In this document: positions 37,909 through 46,093 of the stretch, piece by piece
How positions within the stretch are numbered: the stretch's first letter is position 1
Layout of the letters: each line of letters opens with the position of its first letter
From: Herbaspirillum sp. LeCh32-8
GTDB taxonomy: Bacteria > Pseudomonadota > Gammaproteobacteria > Burkholderiales > Burkholderiaceae_D
Length of the DNA stretch: 64,000 bases
Assembly: GCF_017814915.1 (NCBI RefSeq)
Contig: NZ_JAGIPZ010000010.1
Span: 1 to 64,000 of the forward strand
Direction of reading: 5' to 3'
Notes under the pieces: generated by a model
What the model was told of the DNA's origin: nothing
The model's input: only the letters and a program-made list of their open reading frames with translations
Databases searched by the model: none
Position numbers and translations under genes: made by a program

Positions 37909-39360
37909 TCAATGCGCGCGCGCCAGACGGCGCGCCAAACGCACCGCCAGCGCCGGGGCAATGGCGAACACCGCGAACAGCACCGCAGCGGCCTGGCCGG
38001 CGCCCTCGACGCCGCCCGGCGCGATCACCCCGGCCTGGTTGGCCACTAGCCCCACCAGCGCCGCGCCGATCGCCATGGCGTAAAGCTGCACGGTCGTCAC
38101 CGCCGCCGAGGTCAGGTTCTCCTCACCCGGCTTGGCGGCCCGCATCGCACGTTCGATCAGGTGCGGCCAACCGAGGCCGATGCCCATCCCGGCCGCCGCC
38201 AGCGCCAGCACGATGAAGGCATCCGCAAGCCAACCCGCGCCGACCCATACGCCCGGCAGCAGCACGGCCAGCGCCAGCAGCCCTGCGCTCATCAGCATCG
38301 GGCCGACGCGCACCATGCGATCGGCCGTCGTCGCGGCGCGCCCGGAGCTGAGCAACGATCCCACGCTCCAGCCGCCGGCCATCACCGCCGTCATGTAGCC
38401 GGCCGCCAGGGGCTGGTAGCCATGCAACGTCTGCAGGAAATACGGCACGAAGATCTCGGTGCAGCTGCCAATCACCAGCAGCGAGACGCACGCAAACACC
38501 TTGCCCATCACCGTGCCGGTGGCGTAGCCGTCACGCGGCAGCAGGCTCACGCGATGGCGCAGGTCGATGCGCATCACCATCCAGCCCAGCAGCACGCCGC
38601 CGGCCACGCAGGCCATCGATTGCCAGCCGGCGTCGGTCTGCGCGGCCAACGCCATCAGCAGCACCGAGCCTGCCAGCAACAGGATGCGGCCCAGCGGCAT
38701 GGCCGCGCCCGAGCTCTCCACCTTGCGCACCGAGCGCGGCCCCAGCTGGCCGGCCACCATGGCCGCCTGCAACAGCAGCAAGGGCATCAGCGCCCAGAAG
38801 GCCAGCCGCCAGTGTCCGCCGGCCGCGAACAGCCCGCCCACCGCCGGCCCCAGCAAGGTGGAGATGCCCCACATGCCGGACTCCAGCGCGATCGCGCGCG
38901 ACCACAGGCGCTGCTCGAACACCAGCGGGATCAGCGCATAACCCAGGCCCGCAAGCAAACCGCCGCCGATGCCCTGCACCGCCCTGCCGCCCAGCATGCC
39001 CATCATGCTGTCGGCAGTGGCGCACAGCAGCGCGCCGGCGCCGAAGATCGCCAGTCCCAGCAAGTAGGTGCGGCGTGCGCCCAGGGCGGCGAGCAGCTTG
39101 TTGGTCAGGGTGGAGCCGATGATGGAAGTGACCACGAACAGCGTCACGTTCCAGGCGTAGTAGTCGAGCCCGCCGATGTCGCGCACCACCGAGGGCAGGA
39201 TGGTAGTAACGATGTGCACGTTGATCGCATGCAGCGCAATGCCGCCGGTCAGCGCCACGGCGAGCAGACCGTTGCGTCCGCTCAATAGCTCGCCCCAGGA
39301 GGCGCTTGATTGCTGCAGGGAATCGACCGGCAGGTCGGTCGGTGAGGTGTGGGAGGTCAT
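37909..39360 (-). CDS. MFS transporter, DHA2/drug-efflux type
   Basis: A 483-residue inner-membrane protein with about 14 spans, typical of DHA2-type proton-coupled drug exporters. The loop after span 2 (LGARRTYLLGLAIFGAG) fits MFS motif A, and GRAVQGIGGGLLAGLGYALIP fits the motif B/C region of exporters. The substrate cannot be told. It is divergent from a cysteine-cluster HTH regulator, which probably controls it through the 145-base gap between them. Confidence 0.87.
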   Translation of the reverse strand: MTSHTSPTDLPVDSLQQSSASWGELLSGRNGLLAVALTGGIALHAINVHIVTTILPSVVRDIGGLDYYAWNVTLFVVTSIIGSTLTNKLLAALGARRTYLLGLAIFGAGALLCATADSMMGMLGGRAVQGIGGGLLAGLGYALIPLVFEQRLWSRAIALESGMWGISTLLGPAVGGLFAAGGHWRLAFWALMPLLLLQAAMVAGQLGPRSVRKVESSGAAMPLGRILLLAGSVLLMALAAQTDAGWQSMACVAGGVLLGWMVMRIDLRHRVSLLPRDGYATGTVMGKVFACVSLLVIGSCTEIFVPYFLQTLHGYQPLAAGYMTAVMAGGWSVGSLLSSGRAATTADRMVRVGPMLMSAGLLALAVLLPGVWVGAGWLADAFIVLALAAAGMGIGLGWPHLIERAMRAAKPGEENLTSAAVTTVQLYAMAIGAALVGLVANQAGVIAPGGVEGAGQAAAVLFAVFAIAPALAVRLARRLARAH

Positions 39361-39482
39361 CTGTTGCCCTTCGCTTCTTGTGGTGGCTCAGGCCCGCAGT
39401 CGACAAGTCGCCGCTGCAGGAATAATATGCAAGCATTCGTTTGCTTATTTGATGGCATGGTAAATCGTCCCGATTAATTTAA

Positions 39483-39496
39483 CAAGTAAACACTTG
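39483..39496. promoter_or_regulatory. Candidate operator of the cysteine-cluster regulator
   Basis: CAAGT (39483-39487) and ACTTG (39492-39496) are inverted repeats around AAAC, in the gap between the MFS gene and the regulator and ten bases before the regulator ATG. Confidence 0.45.
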
Positions 39497-39505
39497 GAAA
39501 AATAA

Positions 39506-40156
39506 ATGCAACCCGATTCTTCCCAGGCCGGCCCGTCCACCGCCGAACGCATCCTGTTCCGCCTGAAGACGCGCGGCCCGGCCTCTACCGCCGAGCTCGC
39601 GCGCGAGCTCGGCATGACTTCGGAAGCTGCGCGCCAGCAGGTGCAAAAGCTGGTGTCTGAAGGCCTGATCGCCGGGCATCAGGCCAGCGCCGCGCCCAGG
39701 GCCGGACGTCCGCGCCAGGACTGGGACCTGACCGCGGCCGGCCATGGCCGCTTCCCCGATACGCACGCACAGCTGACGGTGCAATTGATCGGCTCGATCC
39801 GCCAGCTGTTCGGCGAGCAGGGCCTGGAAAAACTGATCGGCCAGCGCGAGGAAGAGATGCGCGCCGACTACCAACGCCATTGCGCCGGCATCGCCTCGCT
39901 GCCCAAGAAGCTGGAGAAGCTGGCCGAGATCCGCAGCGCCGAGGGCTATATGGCGCACGTGGAAAAGGACGGAAAGGACTGGCTGCTGCTGGAGGATCAC
40001 TGCCCGATTTGCGCCGCGGCGCAAAGCTGCCAAGGCTTCTGCCGCTCGGAGCTGCAGCTGTTCCGGGAAGTGGTGGGCGACAAGGCCAGCGTCACGCGCG
40101 AGGAGCACCTGCCGGCCGGCGGACGGCGTTGCGTCTATCGCATCGTGCCGGTGTGA
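39506..40156 (+). CDS. HTH regulator with C-terminal cysteine cluster (SufR-like)
   Basis: A 216-residue regulator. Residues 12-70 form a DeoR/MarR-like winged helix (TAELARELGMTSEAARQQVQKL). The C-terminal part has HCPICAAAQSCQGFC with Cys166, 169, 175 and 179, plus Cys209 in RRCVYRI. This arrangement is that of the SufR-like COG2345 regulators, in which cysteines can hold an iron-sulfur cluster that senses redox or iron state. Cluster binding here is inferred. It is divergent from the MFS exporter, its likely target. Confidence 0.82.
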   Translation: MQPDSSQAGPSTAERILFRLKTRGPASTAELARELGMTSEAARQQVQKLVSEGLIAGHQASAAPRAGRPRQDWDLTAAGHGRFPDTHAQLTVQLIGSIRQLFGEQGLEKLIGQREEEMRADYQRHCAGIASLPKKLEKLAEIRSAEGYMAHVEKDGKDWLLLEDHCPICAAAQSCQGFCRSELQLFREVVGDKASVTREEHLPAGGRRCVYRIVPV

Positions 40157-40263
40157 GCACGGCGGGCTGGCAGGCAACCAGCCATGGATTTCCGGATGCC
40201 GTACCAGTGGAGCGACTGGCACGGTGCTATCGCGGCCGGATGGCTTGCGGGCGTCGCCGTCGC

Positions 40264-40296
40264 TTGACCCTGCGTCACTTACGTAATAATATAAGT
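40264..40296 (+). promoter_or_regulatory. Promoter and operator of the Rrf2 gene
   Basis: TTGACC (40264-40269) and TAATAT (40287-40292) are 17 bp apart. ACTTA (40277-40281) and TAAGT (40292-40296) form an inverted repeat across the -10 region. The expected transcript start coincides with the ATG at 40300, so the mRNA may be leaderless and self-repressed. Confidence 0.6.
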
Positions 40297-40299
40297 TAC

Positions 40300-40743
40300 A
40301 TGAAACGCAGCGACCGCCTCTCGATTGCCCTGCACATCCTGTTGCACATGGGCCAGCGCCCCGACGCGCCGATGACCTCGGAAGAGATCGCCGGCTGGGT
40401 CGGCACCAATCCCGTCGTCATCCGCCGCACCTTCGCCGGGCTGCGCGAGGCCGGCATCGTCGCCTCCACCAAGGGGCACGGCGGCGGCTGGTCGCTGGCG
40501 CGGCCGATGGAAGAGATCAGCCTGCAGCAGGTCCAACAAGCGCTGGGCGAGCGGCTGGTGACGCTGGGCGCGCGCGAAGAGTCGCCCGGTTGCCTGGTGG
40601 AGATCGCCGTCAACCGCGCGCTCGACGATGTGATGGAAGAAGCCAACCGCATCCTCGACCAGCGCCTGGCCGGCATCACGCTGGCCGCACTGGCCAGGGA
40701 TGTCGGCCCCCATTTCCACAACTGGCAACCGCCGCCACACTGA
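40300..40743 (+). CDS. Rrf2-family transcriptional regulator
   Basis: A 147-residue winged-helix protein: KRSDRLSIALHILLHM, TSEEIAGWVGTNPVVIRRTF and the wing STKGHGGGWSLARP are family hallmarks. Of the three cysteines used by IscR or NsrR only one is present (Cys98), so it probably does not hold an iron-sulfur cluster and is closer to the YwnA-like group, which senses thiol or redox stress. The start is set by homology. The flavoprotein downstream is the likely target along with its own gene. Confidence 0.88.
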   Translation: MKRSDRLSIALHILLHMGQRPDAPMTSEEIAGWVGTNPVVIRRTFAGLREAGIVASTKGHGGGWSLARPMEEISLQQVQQALGERLVTLGAREESPGCLVEIAVNRALDDVMEEANRILDQRLAGITLAALARDVGPHFHNWQPPPH

Positions 40744-40914
40744 CTTCACTGACGACGCTGAGCGCATGGACTTGTACTGACGCCACTGGCCGTATCCGGC
40801 GGCCCGTCTCTTCGTCACCGCTCCACTGATTCACCTTCTCGCTGTTCCACTTCCGCGCCCGGCCGCACCGGGCGCGCGGGCAGGCTCACGCCTGCATTCC
40901 TGAAAGGAGCTTTC

Positions 40915-41811
40915 ATGCAATACGATGTCATCGTCGTCGGCGCCAGCTTTGCCGGCGCATCGGCCGCCATGCAACTGGTGCGCGCACGACGCAAGGTGCT
41001 GCTGGTCGATGCCGGCCTGCCGCGCAATCGCTTCTCCCACGCCTCGCACGGCTTCCTCGGCCAGGACGGCACGCCGCCGCACGAGATCGTCGCCATCGCG
41101 GTGCAGCAGTTGATGGCCTATCCAAGTTTTGAGCTGGCCGTGGCGCACGCCGAACACGCCGCCGCCGATGAGCACGGCGTCAGCGTGACGCTGGAAGACG
41201 GCCGCAGTTTCCGTGCGCACCGCCTGATCCTCGCCACCGGCGTGCGCGACGAATTGCCCGCCATCCCTGGCCTGCAGGAGCGCTGGGGACAGACCGTGAT
41301 CCACTGTCCCTATTGCCACGGCTACGAAGTGCGCGACCGCCAGCTGGGCGTGATCGCCACCTCGCCGCTGTCAGCGCACCAGGGCATCATGCTGCCGGAC
41401 TGGGGGCCGACTACCTACTTCACCCAAGGCCAGTTCGAGCCGGAGGAAGCGGAGCTCGATCTGATGCGCAAGCGCGGCGTCGCCATCGAGCGCACGCCGG
41501 TGGTCGCTGTCATCGGCACGGCGCCGGAGATCGATGCGGTGCAGCTGGCCGATGGCCGCAGCGTGGAGATCGGCGCGCTATTCGTCGGCCCGCGCGTGCA
41601 CATGTCCAGCCCGCTGGCAATGCAGCTGGGCTGCGCCTTCGAGCAAGGCCCGATCGGTCCCTACATCCGCACCGACGAAATGCGCCAGACCTCGGTGCCC
41701 AAGGTGTTCGCCGCCGGCGACGCGGCGATGGTGTTCAGCAACGGCACCATGGCCTCGGCCTCGGGCGTGATGGCCGGCGTCAGCGCGCATCGCTCGCTGG
41801 TCATGGAGTGA
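40915..41811 (+). CDS. Thioredoxin-reductase-like FAD disulfide oxidoreductase
   Basis: A 298-residue flavoprotein. The N-terminal FAD motif is DVIVVGASFAGASAA, the redox pair is CPYC (Cys131, Cys134), and the C-terminal FAD motif is VFAAGDAAM. Where thioredoxin reductases have the NADPH motif GGGxSA this protein has GVIATSPLSAHQ, without the glycines, so NADPH use is doubtful. Related flavoproteins lacking this motif take electrons from elsewhere or act as thiol oxidases. AAAGGAG precedes the ATG. It lies 171 bases after an Rrf2 regulator. Confidence 0.87.
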   Translation: MQYDVIVVGASFAGASAAMQLVRARRKVLLVDAGLPRNRFSHASHGFLGQDGTPPHEIVAIAVQQLMAYPSFELAVAHAEHAAADEHGVSVTLEDGRSFRAHRLILATGVRDELPAIPGLQERWGQTVIHCPYCHGYEVRDRQLGVIATSPLSAHQGIMLPDWGPTTYFTQGQFEPEEAELDLMRKRGVAIERTPVVAVIGTAPEIDAVQLADGRSVEIGALFVGPRVHMSSPLAMQLGCAFEQGPIGPYIRTDEMRQTSVPKVFAAGDAAMVFSNGTMASASGVMAGVSAHRSLVME

Positions 41812-41824
41812 CTTGCTGCTGCCG

Positions 41825-41856
41825 AAAAAAAGGGCGCCGCATGGCGCCCTTTTTTC
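41825..41856. terminator. Bidirectional terminator after the flavoprotein gene
   Basis: AAAAAAGGGCGCC and GGCGCCCTTTTTT form a perfect stem around GCAT. Confidence 0.92.
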
Positions 41857-41891
41857 TTTGCATCCCTGAAATCCTGAGATCGTCGGGACGC

Positions 41892-42515
41892 TCACATCCC
41901 CATGTAACGCCCGGGACGATGGTTCAGCGCGATCACCAGGTTGGCGACCACCGCACCGAGGATCGACGCCGCCAGCACCGTGGGTGTGACCACGAACAGC
42001 GAGGCCAGCACGATCACCACGTCCACGCCCATCTGCAGCTTGCCGGCGCGCAAGCCGTAGCGGTCCTGCAGGAACAGCGTCACCACGTTGACGCCGCCCA
42101 GGCTGGCGCCGTGACGAAACAGCATCACGAAACCGCTGCCGATCAGCAGGCCGCCCAGCACGGCGCTGTAGAAGAGGTCCAGCTTGTCGTAGGCGATGAA
42201 GTGCGGATGCAGCAGCGAGAAGCCCGACACCAGCGCCACCGCGCAGAAGGTCTTGCCCATGAAGCGCATGCCCATGCGACGGAATGCGAAGTAGTAGAAC
42301 GGGATATTGATGACGAAGAACACCACCCCGAACGGCAGCCCCGAGAGGTAATGGATCAGGAAGGCCAGGCCGGCGGTGCTGCCGGTCAGCAGCCCGACGT
42401 GGGTGTACATGTTCACCCCCAGCGAGATGAACAGCGTGCCGGCCACCAGCGCCAGCGCATCTTCATAGACGCGGTGCCGCACGTCCGGCTGCACCTTCAG
42501 CAGCGCCTCAGCCAC
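41892..42515 (-). CDS. YitT-family (DUF161) membrane protein
   Basis: A 207-residue inner-membrane protein with five or six spans. LGVNMYTHVGLLTGSTAGLAFLI and GASLGGVNVVTLFLQ are the glycine-rich family repeats. The family function is unknown; the short form lacks the C-terminal DUF2179 domain seen in Bacillus YitT. The start is GTG and overlaps the aminotransferase stop by eight bases, so the two are coupled. An amino-acid transport role linked to the aminotransferase is only a guess. Confidence 0.85.
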   Translation of the reverse strand: MAEALLKVQPDVRHRVYEDALALVAGTLFISLGVNMYTHVGLLTGSTAGLAFLIHYLSGLPFGVVFFVINIPFYYFAFRRMGMRFMGKTFCAVALVSGFSLLHPHFIAYDKLDLFYSAVLGGLLIGSGFVMLFRHGASLGGVNVVTLFLQDRYGLRAGKLQMGVDVVIVLASLFVVTPTVLAASILGAVVANLVIALNHRPGRYMGM

Positions 42516-43698
42516 GCAGCACCTCGGCCATGGTCTCGGCCACGCGCGCGACGTTGCCGTCGTTCAGGCCGGCCACGCAGATGCGGCCGGTGGCAATCGC
42601 GTACACGCCGAACTCGTTGCGCAGGCGATCCACCTGCGCGGCCGTCAGGCCGGTGTAGCCAAACATGCCGTGCTGGCGCAGCAGGAAGGAGAAGTCCTGG
42701 TCCGGCACCGCAGTTTTCAGCTGCGCCGCCAGCTTGGTGCGCATGTCGCGCACGCGCAGGCGCATCTCCTCGACCTCGGCGCGCCATTGCGCGGCCAGCG
42801 CCGGATCCGAAAGCACCCGCGCCACCAGTAGCGCGCCGTGCATCGGCGGGCTGGAGTAGTTGCGACGCACGGTCAGCTTCAGCTGGCCCAGCACGTTGGC
42901 GGCTTCACCCCGGTTCGGACAGAACACCGACAAGGCGCCCACGCGTTCGCTGTAGAGCGAGAAGATCTTGGAGAAGGAGTTGCTGAGGAAAAAGGCGATG
43001 CCCCGGCGCACGCATTCGCGCACCGGCCAGATGTCCTCATCCAGGCTCTCGGCGAAGCCCTGGTAGGCCAGGTCGAAGAACGGCAGCAGGCCGCGCTGCT
43101 CGATCACGGAAACGATCTGCTGCCACTGCTCGCGGGTCGGGTCGACGCCGGTCGGGTTGTGGCAGCACGGATGCAGCAGCACCACCGCCCCCTTGGGCAA
43201 GGAGCCGATCTTCGCCAGCATGGCGTCGAAGTCCAGGCCGCGAGTGGCGGCGTCGTAATACGGATAGCGCTCGACCTTGAAGCCGGCGCCTTCGAAGATG
43301 CCGATGTGGTTGTCCCAGGTCGGATCCGGAATCCATACGGTGGGCTGCGGGAAAAAGCGCGCGATCAGATCGGCGCCCACCTTCAGCGCGCCCGAGCCGC
43401 CCAGCGTCTGCACCACGGCCAGGTGTTCCGGCGCCGGCAGGTCGGCGCCGAACAGCAGCTGCGCCACCGCCTGGCGATAGTTGCCGAGGCCTTCCATGGG
43501 CAGGTAGACGTAAGGCGTGGTGGACTGGGCGATCTCGGTCGCCGCCGCGCGCACCGACGGCAGCACCGGCACGACGCCACGGCCATCGGTATAGATGCCG
43601 ATGCTCAGGTTGACCTTGTTGGCGCGTTCATCGCGCTGGAACACTTCCATCAGGCTGAGGATGGGGTCGCCGGCGTACGGGGGGAGATGGGAAAACAT
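42508..43698 (-). CDS. tyrB: Aromatic/aspartate aminotransferase (class I)
   Basis: A 396-residue PLP enzyme of the AspC/TyrB subgroup that transfers the amino group between aromatic amino acids or aspartate and 2-oxoglutarate. The PLP lysine is in SNSFSKIFSLYSERVG. Other marks are HPCCHNPTGVDPT, the DLAYQGF Asp-Tyr pair and the substrate arginine in GRICVAGL. TyrB and AspC specificities cannot be told apart with certainty by eye. It is coupled to a YitT-type gene. Confidence 0.92.
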   Translation of the reverse strand: MFSHLPPYAGDPILSLMEVFQRDERANKVNLSIGIYTDGRGVVPVLPSVRAAATEIAQSTTPYVYLPMEGLGNYRQAVAQLLFGADLPAPEHLAVVQTLGGSGALKVGADLIARFFPQPTVWIPDPTWDNHIGIFEGAGFKVERYPYYDAATRGLDFDAMLAKIGSLPKGAVVLLHPCCHNPTGVDPTREQWQQIVSVIEQRGLLPFFDLAYQGFAESLDEDIWPVRECVRRGIAFFLSNSFSKIFSLYSERVGALSVFCPNRGEAANVLGQLKLTVRRNYSSPPMHGALLVARVLSDPALAAQWRAEVEEMRLRVRDMRTKLAAQLKTAVPDQDFSFLLRQHGMFGYTGLTAAQVDRLRNEFGVYAIATGRICVAGLNDGNVARVAETMAEVLRG

Positions 43699-43790
43699 GA
43701 TGGCCTCTGCGGAACAAATGATACGAATGAAATGCGGCGGCGATGCAGCGCCGGCAGTCTGACAATCCGCTATGGTAGCGCGCCCGGACG

Positions 43791-43818
43791 AAAAAAAGCG
43801 GCCGTAGCCGCTTTCTCG
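43791..43818 (-). terminator. Terminator of the GntR regulator gene
   Basis: On the minus strand AAGCGGC and GCCGCTT pair around TACG and are followed by a run of T. Confidence 0.85.
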
Positions 43819-43837
43819 TCCGCATCGCCGCTACGAC

Positions 43838-44575
43838 TTATTGCTGGCCGAGCTCGCGATACAGCTGATTGGCGCGCGTCAGGTGGGCGCGCATCGCCTC
43901 GGCGGCGGCGTCGCCGTCATGCGCGGCGATGGCGTCGACGATGCGCTGGTGCTCGGCCAGGGTCAGCTCCTCGGCGCCGGGCGCGCGCACCAGGGTGGTG
44001 TAGAACTCGCTGGCCCAGCGGAACATCGATTCCACGATGGAGGGGAAGATCGGGTTGCCGCTGATGTCGGCGATCTCGCGGTGGAAGGCCATGTCGCGCT
44101 CGATGAATTCTTCCAGGTTCACCATCGAGGCGCGGTGCGCATCGATCGCCTGGCGCAAGCGCGCGACCTGCTCTTCGGTGGCGCGCTCGGCCGCCATGCG
44201 GGCGGTGCTGGTCTCAAGAAAAACGCGCGCCTCCTTCATGTGCTTCAGCATGTCGGGCTTGGTGCGCAGCAGATGTTGCGCGCCGGCGGCGATCTGGGCG
44301 ATCAGGCGATCGGCGGTCGGGTCGACCACGCGCGCACGCTCGCCGTGGGCGATCTCGACGAAACCGGAACGCTCCATCGCCTGCAGCGCCTCGCGCACGG
44401 CCGGACGGCCCACGCCGTATTGCTCCATCAGTTCGCGCTCTGAGGGCAGTTGGGAGCCCGGCGGGAAATCGCCGTTATGGATGCGTTCCATGAGGCGTTC
44501 CAGGACTTCCTGGTATAGCTTGCGTCGCTGTATCGGTTCCGGCATGGGCAAAATCGTCTCGGGTGGAGTTGTCAT
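43838..44575 (-). CDS. GntR/FadR-family regulator, NanR-like
   Basis: A 245-residue repressor-type regulator. The winged helix has GDFPPGSQLPSERELMEQYGVGRPAVREALQ (about 35-65), followed by ERARVVDPTADR as in E. coli NanR, and a C-terminal FadR-type (FCD) helical domain with FHREIADISGNPIF, whose His residues bind metal and ligand. It lies downstream of the kinase, RuBisCO-like and oxidoisomerase genes on the same strand. The likely ligand is a sugar acid of that pathway, and the likely site is the palindrome at 49892. Confidence 0.9.
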   Translation of the reverse strand: MTTPPETILPMPEPIQRRKLYQEVLERLMERIHNGDFPPGSQLPSERELMEQYGVGRPAVREALQAMERSGFVEIAHGERARVVDPTADRLIAQIAAGAQHLLRTKPDMLKHMKEARVFLETSTARMAAERATEEQVARLRQAIDAHRASMVNLEEFIERDMAFHREIADISGNPIFPSIVESMFRWASEFYTTLVRAPGAEELTLAEHQRIVDAIAAHDGDAAAEAMRAHLTRANQLYRELGQQ

Positions 44576-44606
44576 AACTCATGTCATCAGTCACATGAAA
44601 TGAGTT
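44576..44606. promoter_or_regulatory. Candidate operator upstream of the GntR gene
   Basis: AACTCAT (44576-44582) and ATGAGTT (44600-44606) are inverted repeats, and CATGT/ACATG pair inside. It touches the start codon of the regulator gene and would suit autorepression. Confidence 0.45.
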
Positions 44607-44695
44607 GCTGTATCGCTGGACGCGCACTCTACCACAATCCAGTCCCGGCCTGCCTTTGCGGCGGTTCCGGGCTTGCCTGCGACACAACTTTCCGG

Positions 44696-46093
44696 TCAGC
44701 CGGCGGGCTGCCCTTCCAGCACGTCGCCGAAGAAGCTGCGCGCACCCACCTGCCCGCCCTTCAACACCAATTCGAGTCCGTCGCGACGGGGATTGTCCGA
44801 CCATGCGCGGCACAGCGGCGCGCCCGGCGCCAGGCCGGCGCAGACCGACAGCGCGGCGATGTCCAGCGCGCTGGCCACCTCGCCCGAGCTGTCGCCGCCG
44901 GCAATGGCGATACGCTTGAGCGGGTGCGCATCCAGGATGCGTCGCATCACCTCGGCCAGCGCCACGCCGACGCTGCGCGCAGCTTCCGCGCGCGGCATGC
45001 CGGCGCCGCGGGCGATGGCGTCAAAGCCGGTGACCGAGGCGTCGTCCGGCCCCTCGGCAGAAAACACCAGCGGACTGCGACCGGCGCGGATGGCTTCGCC
45101 TGCGCGTTGCACCAGGCGCACCAGTTCCGCCTCACGGCTCAGCGCACCCAGCACTGCCGGCAAATCCATGCGTTCGGCGGCGAAGCCGTGCTCGCGCGCC
45201 CAGGCGATCTGGCCGGCGGTCACCGGCGAGCAGCTGCCGCTGACTGCTGCGATCACCGGCACGGTGCCGGCCTGCGGCAACGAAGGTTGCGCCGCAATCC
45301 AGCCGCGCGCGCGCCAGTACGCCGCCAGCGCATATTGCAAGCCCGAGGACGAGGCGCTGAACGCGCCGGCGCCCTTGCCTTCCCACACCAGTCGCCCGGC
45401 TTCGCGCAGGGTCTCTTCGTCCAGCACATCGACCAGCACCACCGGCCTGTCGTCGCCGCGCAAGTCTTGCAGGCGCGTGTGCGCCGCGGCGCCGCCGTCG
45501 CGCAACTGCAGCATGTCCACCAGTTCGACGCGGCGCGACGTTTGCTTTCCCAGATGGCGACGTAGGTCGGCTTCGTCCATCGGCGTGACCGGATGGCGCG
45601 CCATGGTGGGATGGCGATCAAGCCGGTAGCCGACGCCATCCACCGCTGCGAACAGGTTGCCGAACATCTGGTAGCGCTTCAGGCGCGGTGCGCCCACCAC
45701 CATCGGCGACCAGTCGCCCGGCATGACGCGCACGCCGAGGTCGATGGCGCGGCCGATCGAGCCGGTGTCGGCGGAAGAATCGAAGGTGGAGCACACCTTG
45801 TATTGCATCAGCGGAGGACGCAACGCCGCCAGCATCTCGAAGGCCGGCGGCAGATGCTGCTCCATCCATTGCGGCGAGCGCCCGCGCGAAGAACCGGCGA
45901 TGCCCACGCAGCGCGCATCGGGGAAACGTCCCAGCAAGGCCGCATCCGGCGTACGCAGGAACAGCACAGTGGACAGGCCGGCCGCCGTCATCACTTCCAT
46001 GGCGTCGGTGGAGCCGGTGAAGTCGTCGCCGTAATAGGCCAGCAGCAGGCCCGAGGGCAGCGCGCCGCTGTCGGCGCCGTGGCGGGATGTCAT
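44696..46093 (-). CDS. oiaK: DUF1537 (four-carbon acid sugar kinase) family kinase, OiaK-like
   Basis: A 465-residue kinase of the DUF1537 family that phosphorylates sugar acids or their keto forms. The N-terminal substrate domain opens LLAYYGDDFTGSTDAMEV, and the C-terminal ATP domain has AIAGGDSSGEVASAL. In D-apionate pathways such a kinase (OiaK) makes 3-oxo-isoapionate 4-phosphate. That role is assigned from its neighbours, a RuBisCO-like protein and an ApnO-type enzyme. Its ATG overlaps the stop of the RuBisCO-like gene by four bases. Another substrate within the family cannot be excluded. Confidence 0.8.
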   Translation of the reverse strand: MTSRHGADSGALPSGLLLAYYGDDFTGSTDAMEVMTAAGLSTVLFLRTPDAALLGRFPDARCVGIAGSSRGRSPQWMEQHLPPAFEMLAALRPPLMQYKVCSTFDSSADTGSIGRAIDLGVRVMPGDWSPMVVGAPRLKRYQMFGNLFAAVDGVGYRLDRHPTMARHPVTPMDEADLRRHLGKQTSRRVELVDMLQLRDGGAAAHTRLQDLRGDDRPVVLVDVLDEETLREAGRLVWEGKGAGAFSASSSGLQYALAAYWRARGWIAAQPSLPQAGTVPVIAAVSGSCSPVTAGQIAWAREHGFAAERMDLPAVLGALSREAELVRLVQRAGEAIRAGRSPLVFSAEGPDDASVTGFDAIARGAGMPRAEAARSVGVALAEVMRRILDAHPLKRIAIAGGDSSGEVASALDIAALSVCAGLAPGAPLCRAWSDNPRRDGLELVLKGGQVGARSFFGDVLEGQPAG

